Assembly (NCBI GenBank): GCA_019114645.1
Contig: DXFC01000326.1
Coordinates: 1-13,660, forward strand
Direction: 5' to 3'
From: Candidatus Halomonas stercoripullorum
GTDB taxonomy: Bacteria; Pseudomonadota; Gammaproteobacteria; Pseudomonadales; Halomonadaceae
Length of the DNA: 13,660 nt
Position 1 is the stretch's first letter. Each line of letters starts with the position of its first letter. Shown here piece by piece: positions 8,175 to 13,660 of this stretch. A model generated the notes under the pieces. That model saw nothing but the letters and a program-made list of their open reading frames with translations, made no database searches and was not told where the DNA came from. The translations under genes and the position numbers were made by a program.

Positions 8175-8334
8175 CCAAAACTTACGAGCTGTAAGCAAAT
8201 GGCACGCTTTTTTTATCGCTTATTTCTTACGTAGAAAAGCGTGATATGGCACTCACGATTCCGACTCATCTCGATTAGCTTGGACAACGGCGTCACACGG
8301 CGTCGAGTCTTCCCAATAAGGACAGGAGAAAAAG
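8175..8334 (+). promoter_or_regulatory. Intergenic region with inverted and direct repeats upstream of the ComEA-like gene
   Basis: No gene is seen here. It holds a 5-bp inverted repeat CTTAC/GTAAG (8181-8185, 8191-8195), a 9-bp inverted repeat CACGCTTTT/AAAAGCGTG (8203-8211, 8235-8243) spanning a run of seven T's, and an 8-bp direct repeat ACGGCGTC at 8287-8294 and 8297-8304, spaced by exactly ten bases, about one helical turn. TTGGACA at 8280-8286 could be a -35, but no matching -10 is convincing. The first part may end phhB transcription and the second may control the next gene; both are inference. Confidence 0.35.
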
Positions 8335-8601
8335 ATGAAAGGGATCGTACAGGGTCTGCTACTTGCACTGGTGTTAAGCTTCGCCGGCACAGCCATGGCT
8401 CAGGAAGTCGCCCCGATCAACGTCAACACGGCCGACGCAGAACTACTGACCGAGCTGCCCGGCGTCGGCCCGAGCCGTGCCCAGGCGATCATTGATGAGC
8501 GCGAAGCCAACGGCGAGTTTGAATCTGCCGAGGATCTGACCCGGGTCAGCGGCATTGGCGCCAGCACCGTCGAGGCATTGCGCGACCAGGTAAGCTTCTA
8601 G
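8335..8601 (+). CDS. Small secreted helix-hairpin-helix DNA-binding protein, ComEA family
   Basis: An 88-residue protein with a signal peptide (basic MKG start, hydrophobic residues 6-18, cleavage likely after AMA at 22) and a ComEA-type tandem helix-hairpin-helix domain. INVNTADAELL opens the domain; the two hairpins are LPGVGPSRAQ (41-50) and VSGIGASTVE (71-80). ComEA-type domains bind DNA without sequence specificity, and in naturally competent bacteria periplasmic ComEA helps pull incoming DNA across the outer membrane. Single-domain versions like this are widespread in gammaproteobacteria, and many have no proven role. AGGAGA at 8324-8329 is a good ribosome binding site. The gene stands alone, with its own upstream region and an intrinsic terminator just after the stop. 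Confidence 0.88.
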   Translation: MKGIVQGLLLALVLSFAGTAMAQEVAPINVNTADAELLTELPGVGPSRAQAIIDEREANGEFESAEDLTRVSGIGASTVEALRDQVSF

Positions 8602-8609
8602 ATGCATTG

Positions 8610-8643
8610 GAGGCCGGTTTAATGCCGGCCTCGCTGCTTTTTT
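8610..8643 (+). terminator. Intrinsic terminator of the ComEA-like gene
   Basis: An 8-bp perfect stem GAGGCCGG/CCGGCCTC (8610-8617 with 8625-8632) has a 7-base loop and is followed shortly by six T's (8638-8643). It begins nine bases after the stop codon. The minus-strand reading has no T run, so it does not serve the convergent dehydrogenase gene. Confidence 0.85.
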
Positions 8644-8650
8644 GCTGAAA

Positions 8651-9412
8651 TCAGATCCGCAGCCCGCCGTCACACTCGATGATCCGGCCGGTGAAGTAGT
8701 CATTTTCAAAGATGAAGGCAACGCTCTGGGCAATATGACCAGGCTCTCCCAGGCGCCGGAGCGGCACACCCGCCGTCATCTTTTCCAGCATGTCTTCACG
8801 CATCGAAGCGGTCATGTCGCTCTGGATAAAGCCCGGCGCCACACAACCCACGCGAATATCATAGCGTGCCAGCTCTTTGGCCCAGGTGGTAGTCAGTGCC
8901 ACCACGGCCGCCTTGGCTGCAGCATAATTGCTCTGCCCAATGTTACCGGCACGCGAGATACTGGAAATATTGACGATCACACCGGGCTGCTGCGCCTCGG
9001 CCATCTGGGTTGCTGCTTCACGCCCGCAGAGGAAGACCCCCGTCAGGTTCACATCGATGACCTGCTGCCACTGCGCCAGCGGCAAACGCTTCTCGACCCT
9101 GCCCTCCTTTGCCTTGATCAACAATCCATCGCGCAAAATTCCGGCATTATTGACCAATCCAGCCACCGGCCCCAGCGAGCCGGCCACATCCGCGAAAGCC
9201 GCTTCCACCGATGCCTCACTCGCCACATCCAGACAAAAAGCCTGTGCCGCGATACCTTCTGATTTGAGCACGGCCAGAGCGTGCTCCAGCTCAGCGCCAT
9301 CTCGATCCATCAGCGCCACGGTAGCCCCCTTGGCTCCCAGGTGACGAGCCGTCGCAAAGCCCAGGCCCCGCGCGCCCCCCGTAATGGCGATCACTCTCTT
9401 CTGCAGCTGCAT
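8651..9412 (-). CDS. FabG-like short-chain dehydrogenase/reductase (SDR family)
   Basis: A 253-residue classical SDR. The Rossmann glycine motif is TGGARGLG (11-18), followed by NNAG (88-91). The catalytic residues are Asn122 in VNLTG, Ser150 in NISS, and Tyr163 and Lys167 in SNYAAAK. Ser-to-Tyr spacing of 13 matches FabG. The aspartate at the end of the second strand (LMDRD, ~36) hints at NAD(H) rather than NADP(H), though this is only a rule of thumb. The start at 9412 has AAAGGA (9419-9424) six bases upstream and puts the glycine motif at the usual place; a longer reading to 9505 adds an unrelated leader. An AKEGRVEKRLPL stretch lies after NNAGILRDG. The substrate is unknown: 3-oxoacyl-ACP, 3-oxoacyl-CoA or another carbonyl. 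It is a single gene divergent from groES. Confidence 0.88.
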   Translation of the reverse strand: MQLQKRVIAITGGARGLGFATARHLGAKGATVALMDRDGAELEHALAVLKSEGIAAQAFCLDVASEASVEAAFADVAGSLGPVAGLVNNAGILRDGLLIKAKEGRVEKRLPLAQWQQVIDVNLTGVFLCGREAATQMAEAQQPGVIVNISSISRAGNIGQSNYAAAKAAVVALTTTWAKELARYDIRVGCVAPGFIQSDMTASMREDMLEKMTAGVPLRRLGEPGHIAQSVAFIFENDYFTGRIIECDGGLRI

Positions 9413-9544
9413 TTTTTGTCCTTTGTGCAGTGGTCTGTACCAAGACATGAACTTTGCCACTCCTCGCGACAACGCACAAACTGCCGCGTACCCGGCATTC
9501 GCCACTGAGATTTGTCCGTAAATGAAAAAATTTTACTCGCAGCC

Positions 9545-9574
9545 CTTGAAAGTGATTTTGCCGTCCCCATTCTA
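9545..9574 (+). promoter_or_regulatory. Heat-shock (sigma-32) promoter of groESL
   Basis: CTTGAAA (9545-9551) is followed after 13 bases by CCCCATTCTA (9565-9574). This fits the sigma-32 consensus CTTGAAA, 11-16 bases, CCCCATNT, and resembles the E. coli groE promoter. Position and orientation place it in front of groES with a leader of about 135-140 bases. RpoH-driven heat induction is therefore expected. Confidence 0.88.
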
Positions 9575-9645
9575 GGCATCAGCAAAGAATTCGGCGCTGG
9601 GCAACGCCCGGTGTCCTTAACAAGGGCAGGCCTTCTCGCCTCCCG

Positions 9646-9664
9646 CTTCCGGTCTCACCGGAAG
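9646..9664 (+). other. Perfect hairpin in the groES leader
   Basis: CTTCCGGT/ACCGGAAG form a perfect 8-bp stem around a 3-base loop (9654-9656), about 36 bases before the groES ribosome binding site. No T run follows, so it is not a simple terminator. It could stabilise the 5' end of the mRNA or be a protein-binding site. Its function is unknown. Confidence 0.55.
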
Positions 9665-9715
9665 AGAGTGATGAACCGCCATGTATGGCAAATTGACATC
9701 AGGAGAACGTGAGCA

Positions 9716-10009
9716 ATGAACATCCGTCCCTTGCACGATCGCGTCATCGTCCGTCGCGTTGAAGAAGAGCAAAAAACTGCAGGCGGTATCGTGCTTCCTG
9801 GCAGTGCCCAGGAAAAGCCGACTCGTGGTGAAGTACTCGCCGTCGGTAATGGTCGGATTCTCGACAGCGGCGACGTGCGCCCGCTGGACGTCAAAGTCGG
9901 CGACAACGTGATTTTCAAGGATGGCTTTGGCGTTGAGAAGCAGAAAATCGATGGTGAAGAAGTGCTGATCATGAGTGAGTCCGACATTCTCGCCGTGGTC
10001 GAAGGCTAA
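9716..10009 (+). CDS. groES: Co-chaperonin GroES (Hsp10)
   Basis: The 97-residue lid of the GroEL chaperonin. It forms a heptamer that caps the GroEL cavity in the cytoplasm during ATP-driven protein folding. The opening MNIRPLHDRVIVRR is the family signature. The mobile loop is at ~16-32 (EEEQKTAGGIVLPGSAQ), with the hydrophobic IVL that docks on GroEL, and the C-terminal half has VKVGDNVIFK and ILAVVEG. The length equals E. coli GroES. AGGAG lies at 9701-9705. It is first in the groESL operon, under the sigma-32 promoter, with groEL starting 59 bases after its stop. Confidence 0.98.
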   Translation: MNIRPLHDRVIVRRVEEEQKTAGGIVLPGSAQEKPTRGEVLAVGNGRILDSGDVRPLDVKVGDNVIFKDGFGVEKQKIDGEEVLIMSESDILAVVEG

Positions 10010-10068
10010 GCACACCTATTTACTCCGTTCCCATCAGACGTTCACGAAATCACAGGAAGTAGCGAAAA

Positions 10069-11712
10069 ATGGCAGCGAAACAAGTCAAGTTCTCCGACGA
10101 CGCCCGTAAGCGCATGGCCCGTGGTGTTGACACCCTGGCAAACGCGGTTAAAGCCACTCTGGGCCCGAAGGGTCGCAACGTGGTACTGGACAAGTCCTTT
10201 GGTTCTCCTACGGTTACCAAAGACGGCGTCTCCGTCGCCAAAGAGATCGAGCTCAAAGACAAGTTCGAAAACATGGGCGCGCAGATGGTCAAGGAAGTCG
10301 CTTCCAAGACCTCCGATGTTGCGGGTGACGGTACCACCACCGCGACCGTGCTGGCCCAGGCTATCGTAACCGAAGGCCTGAAAGGCGTGACCGCCGGCAT
10401 GAACCCGATGGACCTCAAGCGCGGTATCGACCAGGCTGTCACCGCCGCCGTCAAGGAAATCCAGGCGCTGGCCGTACCCTGCACTGACTCCGTTTCCATC
10501 GCCCAGGTTGGCACCATCTCCGCCAACGGCGACAAGCGCATCGGTGAAATCATCGCCGAGGCCATGGAGAAGGTCGGTAAAGAAGGCGTCATCACTGTCG
10601 ACGAAGGCCGTGGCTTCGAGGACGAACTGGAAGTCGTTGAAGGCATGCAGTTCGATCGTGGCTACCTGTCACCCTACTTCGTCACCAACCAGGACACCAT
10701 GGCGGTCGAGCTGGAAGACCCCTACCTGCTGCTGGTTGACAAGAAGATCTCCAATATCCGCGAGCTGCTGCCGGTGCTGGAAGCGGTAGCCAAGTCCGGC
10801 AAGCCGCTGGCCATCATCGCGGAAGACATCGAAGGTGAAGCGCTGGCTACCCTGGTAGTCAACAACATGCGCGGCATCGTCAAGGTCGCAGCCGCCAAGG
10901 CGCCCGGCTTCGGTGATCGTCGCAAGGCCATGCTGCAGGATATCGCCATCCTGACCAATGGCACCGTGATCTCCGAAGAAGTGGGTCTGAACCTCGAGCA
11001 GGCCAACCTGGACCACCTGGGCAGCGCCAAGCGCATCACCATGTCCAAGGAGAACACCACGATCATCGACGGCGCCGGTAACGAAGGCGACATCGAAGCT
11101 CGCGTGAACCAGATTCGCGCGCAGATCGAGGAAACTTCCTCCGACTACGATCGCGAGAAGCTGCAGGAGCGTGTCGCCAAGCTGGCTGGCGGCGTTGCCG
11201 TTATCCGCGTGGGTGCCGCCACTGAAGTGGAAATGAAAGAGAAGAAGGCTCGCGTCGAAGACGCCCTGCACTCTACCCGCGCTGCCGTTGAAGAGGGTGT
11301 CGTGCCTGGTGGCGGTACCGCTCTGGTACGCGTTCTGACCAAGCTGCAGGACCTCAAGGGCGATAACGAAGACCAGAGCCACGGTATCACCATTGCGCGT
11401 CGCGCCATGGAAGCTCCGCTGCGTCAGATCGTGACCAACGCCGGTGAAGAAGCCTCTGTCATCATCAACGAGGTGAAGGCAGGCGAAGGCAACTTCGGCT
11501 ACAACGCTCAGACCAGCGAGTACGGTGACCTGTTCGAAATGGGTGTACTCGACCCGGCCAAAGTGACCCGCACAGCGCTGCAGTCAGCGGGCTCCATTGC
11601 CGGCCTGATGATCACCACCGAGTGCATGATCGCCGACGATCCGGAAGAGAAGGATGCCGGTCCGGACATGGGCGGCATGGGTGGAATGGGTGGCATGGGC
11701 GGCATGATGTAA
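10069..11712 (+). CDS. groEL: Chaperonin GroEL (Hsp60)
   Basis: A 547-residue ATP-dependent folding chaperone that forms a double heptameric ring. Signatures: MAAKQVKFSDDARKRM at the start, LGPKGRNVVLDKSFG (31-45), Asp52 in TKDG, and the nucleotide-binding GDGTTT (86-91, with Asp87). RGYLSPYF marks the apical domain entrance, VEDALHSTRAAVEEGVVPGG includes the catalytic aspartate equivalent to Asp398, and the Gly-Met tail (GGMGGMGGMGGMM) ends the protein. The length is the same as in E. coli (548) within one residue. AGGAAG at 10054-10059 is the ribosome binding site. It is the second gene of the heat-shock operon, ending in a strong terminator. A single copy is visible, with no sign of truncation. 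Confidence 0.99.
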   Translation: MAAKQVKFSDDARKRMARGVDTLANAVKATLGPKGRNVVLDKSFGSPTVTKDGVSVAKEIELKDKFENMGAQMVKEVASKTSDVAGDGTTTATVLAQAIVTEGLKGVTAGMNPMDLKRGIDQAVTAAVKEIQALAVPCTDSVSIAQVGTISANGDKRIGEIIAEAMEKVGKEGVITVDEGRGFEDELEVVEGMQFDRGYLSPYFVTNQDTMAVELEDPYLLLVDKKISNIRELLPVLEAVAKSGKPLAIIAEDIEGEALATLVVNNMRGIVKVAAAKAPGFGDRRKAMLQDIAILTNGTVISEEVGLNLEQANLDHLGSAKRITMSKENTTIIDGAGNEGDIEARVNQIRAQIEETSSDYDREKLQERVAKLAGGVAVIRVGAATEVEMKEKKARVEDALHSTRAAVEEGVVPGGGTALVRVLTKLQDLKGDNEDQSHGITIARRAMEAPLRQIVTNAGEEASVIINEVKAGEGNFGYNAQTSEYGDLFEMGVLDPAKVTRTALQSAGSIAGLMITTECMIADDPEEKDAGPDMGGMGGMGGMGGMM

Positions 11713-11747
11713 CGCTGTCCCAGCGACCCGGGCCTACGCCTGAAGCT

Positions 11748-11778
11748 AACCCCGCCGGTGCAAACCGGCGGGGTTTTT
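11748..11778 (+). terminator. Strong intrinsic terminator of groESL
   Basis: CCCCGCCGG (11750-11758) pairs with CCGGCGGGG (11765-11773) around a 6-base TGCAAA loop. Two further A-T pairs extend the stem, and five T's follow (11774-11778). It starts 36 bases after the groEL stop and lies before trmJ. Confidence 0.93.
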
Positions 11779-11828
11779 CTTTATCCTTGCCGCCACTGTT
11801 TGCTCCTCCACTTTTTTGGCGCCCTTCC

Positions 11829-12569
11829 ATGCTCTCCAATATCCGCATCGTTCTCGTACAAACTTATCATCCCGGCAATATCGGAGCTTCGGCGCGGGCC
11901 ATGAAGACCATGGGCCTCAATGACCTGGTACTGGTCAATCCACGCTGCTTTCCTGACCCTGAGGCTTCACAGCTGGCCGCCGGTGCCGAGGAGGTGATTG
12001 ATAACGCCCGGGTGGTTGGCACACTTGCAGAAGCGGTAGCCGACTGCGTACAGGTTGTCGGCGCCAGTGCCCGCCTGCGCAGCCTGCCCCTGCCGCATTA
12101 CGACGAGCCCGAGGCGATGGGCCGTGAGTTAGTGGACACCGCTATCACCGATCCCGTGGCACTGGTGTTTGGCCGCGAGCGCTTCGGGCTCACCAGCGAC
12201 GAAATCCGCTGCTGTAGTCATCAAGTCAGCATTCCCGCCAATCCGGACTACGGTATCCTCAACCTCTCCCAGGCGGTACAGGTGCTGTGCTACGAAACCT
12301 ACAAAGCCTGGCGCTTACGCCCCGAGCAAGCTACTGATCGCTTGCCGCCTGTCGAGGAGCGCCAACCAACCCGGGAGCAACTCTCTCACTTTCATGCGCA
12401 CTTGAGCCGCGTCATGCAAGTCAGTGGATTTCTTACGCAACCCCACGCCCAAACTGAAGCCCGGCTACAGGCGCTATTTGCCCGCGCCCAACCCAGTCGC
12501 AAGGAGCTTTCGCTGCTGCGTGGGCTACTGCGTTCGCTGGAAGAGTCCGCTACACATAAAAAATCTTAA
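11829..12569 (+). CDS. trmJ: tRNA (cytidine/uridine-2'-O-)-methyltransferase TrmJ
   Basis: A 246-residue SPOUT-class methyltransferase. TrmJ in E. coli 2'-O-methylates position 32 of certain tRNAs using S-adenosylmethionine. The N-terminus MLSNIRIVLVQTYHPGNIG and ARAMKTMGL (with Arg23, conserved in the family) match E. coli TrmJ closely. The knotted SAM-binding region shows LVFGRERFGLT (112-122), then IPANPDYGILNLSQAVQV (135-152). The C-terminal helical extension (~165-246) matches full-length TrmJ. The ATG at 11829 is chosen because family similarity begins there; upstream codons in this frame cross the groEL terminator. No Shine-Dalgarno sequence is visible before it, since the preceding bases are pyrimidine-rich. 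It likely has its own promoter in the 50 bases after the terminator, but none is clear. The known partner suhB is not in the window. Confidence 0.95.
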   Translation: MLSNIRIVLVQTYHPGNIGASARAMKTMGLNDLVLVNPRCFPDPEASQLAAGAEEVIDNARVVGTLAEAVADCVQVVGASARLRSLPLPHYDEPEAMGRELVDTAITDPVALVFGRERFGLTSDEIRCCSHQVSIPANPDYGILNLSQAVQVLCYETYKAWRLRPEQATDRLPPVEERQPTREQLSHFHAHLSRVMQVSGFLTQPHAQTEARLQALFARAQPSRKELSLLRGLLRSLEESATHKKS

Positions 12570-12591
12570 TATCCTTGTCATCATCTGATGC

Positions 12592-12597
12592 GATAAA
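12592..12597 (+). promoter_or_regulatory. Possible -10 element for the GGA-rich small RNA
   Basis: TGC followed by GATAAA resembles an extended -10 and would start a transcript near 12604. There is no good -35 at the usual distance, because TTGTCA (12575-12580) is only 11 bases upstream. No GacA box (TGTAAG, six bases, CTTACA) was seen by eye in the preceding ~100 bases. This is a weak call. Confidence 0.25.
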
Positions 12598-12603
12598 GAC
12601 CCT

Positions 12604-12744
12604 ACCCCACGGGGAAGACAAGGGACACTGTCGAGCTGCGACACGGATGCGACCGGGCAGGAGGCCCGGAGCGGAAAGCATGGCATAAGGGACAATGCCC
12701 TAAGGAGACTGCAACGCCACGAACCCGGTTCGTGGCGTTTTTTT
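12604..12744 (+). ncRNA. Candidate CsrB/RsmZ-type small RNA (CsrA/RsmA-binding sponge)
   Basis: The non-coding stretch between trmJ and its convergent neighbour carries eight GGA motifs within about 95 bases (12613, 12623, 12645, 12660, 12668, 12673, 12690 and 12704 are first bases). Several fit the CsrA site ANGGA. One lies in the five-base AGGAG loop of a 6-bp stem (CCGGGC 12653-12658 with GCCCGG 12664-12669). Another is in the eight-base loop of GGCAT/ATGCC (12682-12686 with 12695-12699). A third hairpin, TGTCG/CGACA (12629-12633 with 12639-12643), is flanked by GGA on both sides. The element ends in a strong plus-strand terminator. Such RNAs titrate CsrA/RsmA and are usually activated by GacS/GacA-type systems. 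Size (~140) suits RsmY/RsmZ (about 120). The 5' end is a guess and no RNA family match was tested. Confidence 0.7.
12713..12744 (+). terminator. Intrinsic terminator of the GGA-rich RNA
   Basis: AACGCCACGAAC (12713-12724) pairs with GTTCGTGGCGTT (12728-12739), a 12-bp perfect stem with a 3-base loop, running into seven T's (12738-12744). On the minus strand it is not followed by T's, so it ends plus-strand transcripts. It is 143 bases past the trmJ stop, far for a trmJ terminator, which supports a separate RNA. Confidence 0.92.
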
Positions 12745-12758
12745 CAGTGGAACTCACT

Positions 12759-13660
12759 CTACCCGCCATCGCTGCGCGATGGTTCGCTCGGCGGAGCCGT
12801 TCTCCCACCATTTTTTATCACCCTCGGTGCCAAGATAGCCCCCCTCTCCCATCCCGGCACCCCTTCACGGATACGTTGAGAAAAATCGTCTGCACGATGG
12901 ACGCGACGTGCTCGCTTATCGATGCGGCCACGCTCTTCCAGCTTGGCAAGTGAATGGCCCGGCCATAACCCGCCTATCTTGAAAGCGTAACTCGGTAACC
13001 TGTCAGTCATCAGCAGGCGGTAGTCGAGCGGCAAGCGCGCCCCAATGCTGCGGGCAAGCACAAAGATCAGCGTAGTGCAGTTGGCAGTAATGGTATTGTA
13101 GAAACGGGGCGAATCGGCAAGCCTATTGGCCTCCTCGACATAAGCCAGGAGCAGGGAGCGCATCGCTTTGCGCGGCAGATATAGCCGATACAGTGACACC
13201 CGCTCGTCACGTATCTCGGCACGCAAGCCCAGCGCATCACGTTCCTCGGCAGCCACAACCGCCAGCTCGTATTGACGGAAGAAACCGCCGATCTCGGAGA
13301 AACGCGTTCCCTTCAAACGGCGTACCTCCACCGAGAACAGCACAAAGTTCTCGCCCTCGAAGCCAAACGAGATCATCACATGGGCCACCCCCGGCCTGCC
13401 CCAGCTGGAGACAATCATGTCCACCGAGTCGAGGCGGTCGAGATCATAGCTGCGGGTTTGCCACTGGACTTCCGCCTCATCACGAGTACGCCAGTCGAAG
13501 TCGCGTACATGATGCAGCGTCAGCCAATTACCTTCTACCTCACCCGTTGCCAGGTGTTTGACATCATCCGACCAGAGTCGGTCGTGGGCGGGTGCCAGCC
13601 GAAACCACCAGATCAACAGCCCCGCCAGCATCAATAGCTGAACGATATTGGCCTGCCAGA
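12759..13660 (-). CDS. DUF4105 (Lnb N-terminal periplasmic domain-like) membrane-anchored protein, 5' end outside the window
   Basis: The frame is open from the right edge through to TAG at 12759-12761, giving 299 visible residues. A TTG and an ATG near 13634-13629 are possible starts, but the frame continues upstream in a hydrophobic run (VQLLMLAGLLIWWF) that is clearly part of a membrane helix, so the true start is beyond the window. The soluble part contains VRDFDWRTRDE, HVMISFGFEGENFVLFSVEV and FYNTITANCTTLIF. The conserved aspartate/arginine-rich start, His and Cys pattern fits my memory of the DUF4105 family, whose function is unproven (a cysteine-hydrolase-like activity has been suggested by its motif). 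The last ~45 residues are basic, Pro/Ser-rich and probably not conserved. It is convergent with the small RNA and trmJ. Confidence 0.75.
   Translation of the reverse strand, partial: WQANIVQLLMLAGLLIWWFRLAPAHDRLWSDDVKHLATGEVEGNWLTLHHVRDFDWRTRDEAEVQWQTRSYDLDRLDSVDMIVSSWGRPGVAHVMISFGFEGENFVLFSVEVRRLKGTRFSEIGGFFRQYELAVVAAEERDALGLRAEIRDERVSLYRLYLPRKAMRSLLLAYVEEANRLADSPRFYNTITANCTTLIFVLARSIGARLPLDYRLLMTDRLPSYAFKIGGLWPGHSLAKLEERGRIDKRARRVHRADDFSQRIREGVPGWERGAILAPRVIKNGGRTAPPSEPSRSDGG
12766..12799. repeat. Palindromic sequences at the 3' end of the DUF4105 gene
   Basis: CCATCGC/GCGATGG form a perfect 7-bp stem with a 3-base loop (12766-12782), and CGGC/GCCG another (12789-12799). They lie inside the coding sequence for the low-complexity C-terminus, close to the stop codon. 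They resemble REP-type palindromes in style, but only one copy is in the window. No T run follows on the minus strand. Confidence 0.35.

Larger units (their letters stand above)
9413..9715. promoter_or_regulatory. Intergenic region between the SDR gene and groES: promoters and the groE leader
   Basis: There is no convincing gene in these 303 bases; a 66-codon plus-strand frame has no family-like pattern or suitable ribosome binding site. The region contains the sigma-32 promoter, a leader of about 140 bases with a hairpin, and the groES ribosome binding site AGGAG at 9701-9705. An AT-rich patch around 9518-9538 could feed either direction. No CIRCE element (the HrcA inverted repeat with TTAGCACTC) is present. 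I could not identify a confident SDR promoter. Confidence 0.6.

Noticed and set aside
8181..8214. The CTTAC/GTAAG hairpin followed by T's as an intrinsic terminator for phhB
   Set aside because: The stem is only 5 bp and the T run begins 12 bases after it, so it does not fit an intrinsic terminator.
8642..9262. A 206-codon plus-strand frame antisense to the short-chain dehydrogenase
   Set aside because: The dehydrogenase on the other strand has all family motifs, and this frame looks random and lacks a ribosome binding site.
9512..9712. A 66-codon plus-strand frame in the groES leader
   Set aside because: It contains the sigma-32 promoter and leader hairpin, and has no ribosome binding site or protein-like conservation.
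10669..11382. A 237-codon minus-strand frame inside groEL
   Set aside because: It is antisense to a universally conserved gene, a common artefact of GC-rich codon usage.
12575..12597. TTGTCA and GATAAA as a standard sigma-70 promoter for the small RNA
   Set aside because: The spacing is only 11 bases; only the extended -10 is kept, as a weak call.
12602..12811. A 69-codon minus-strand frame over the small RNA
   Set aside because: It crosses the terminator hairpin and has no recognisable pattern; the structure of the DNA is better explained by an RNA.

Overview
The window looks like chromosomal DNA of a GC-rich gammaproteobacterium, most likely from the Halomonadaceae (Halomonas or Chromohalobacter relatives). 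This rests on the style of the GroES/GroEL, TrmJ and pterin dehydratase proteins, the Shine-Dalgarno-led genes and a sigma-32 type groE promoter. The genus assignment is inference. No rRNA, tRNA, CRISPR array, transposase or phage gene was seen.

Left part (1-5732, minus strand): a tightly packed operon encoding an SMC-type ATPase with a long coiled coil (1232 aa), a small winged-helix (MukE/JetB-like) protein (218 aa), a MukF/JetA-like kleisin (414 aa), and the first 40 residues of a fourth protein that runs off the left edge. The genes overlap by 8 and 4 bases, or are separated by 22. This is the layout of a Wadjet (JetABCD) or MksBEFG condensin-like complex, but the ATPase gene comes first, so the order is C-B-A-(D) instead of A-B-C-D. 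Such complexes can restrict plasmids or organise chromosomes. The fourth gene would be expected to be the JetD/MksG nuclease, but too little of it is visible to say.

Middle (5825-8601, plus strand): divergent from the SMC operon across a 92-bp promoter region is a RecQ-family helicase whose zinc-binding cysteines sit about 170 residues further from the helicase core than in E. coli RecQ. It is followed 7 bases later by a pterin-4a-carbinolamine dehydratase. A separate small secreted helix-hairpin-helix (ComEA-like) protein follows, closed by an intrinsic terminator.

Right part: a FabG-like short-chain dehydrogenase on the minus strand (8651-9412) diverges from the groES-groEL operon (9716-11712). 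The groE operon has a near-consensus sigma-32 promoter at 9545-9574, a leader hairpin and a strong terminator. trmJ (tRNA 2'-O-methyltransferase) begins 51 bases after that terminator without a visible ribosome binding site. Downstream of trmJ, about 12604-12744 has no gene but carries eight GGA motifs, several in hairpin loops, and ends in a 12-bp terminator hairpin with seven T's. It is a candidate CsrB/RsmZ-type regulatory RNA. A DUF4105 membrane-anchored protein on the minus strand runs off the right edge.

The two items most worth following are the rearranged SMC/kleisin operon beside the unusual RecQ helicase, and the unannotated GGA-rich small RNA.
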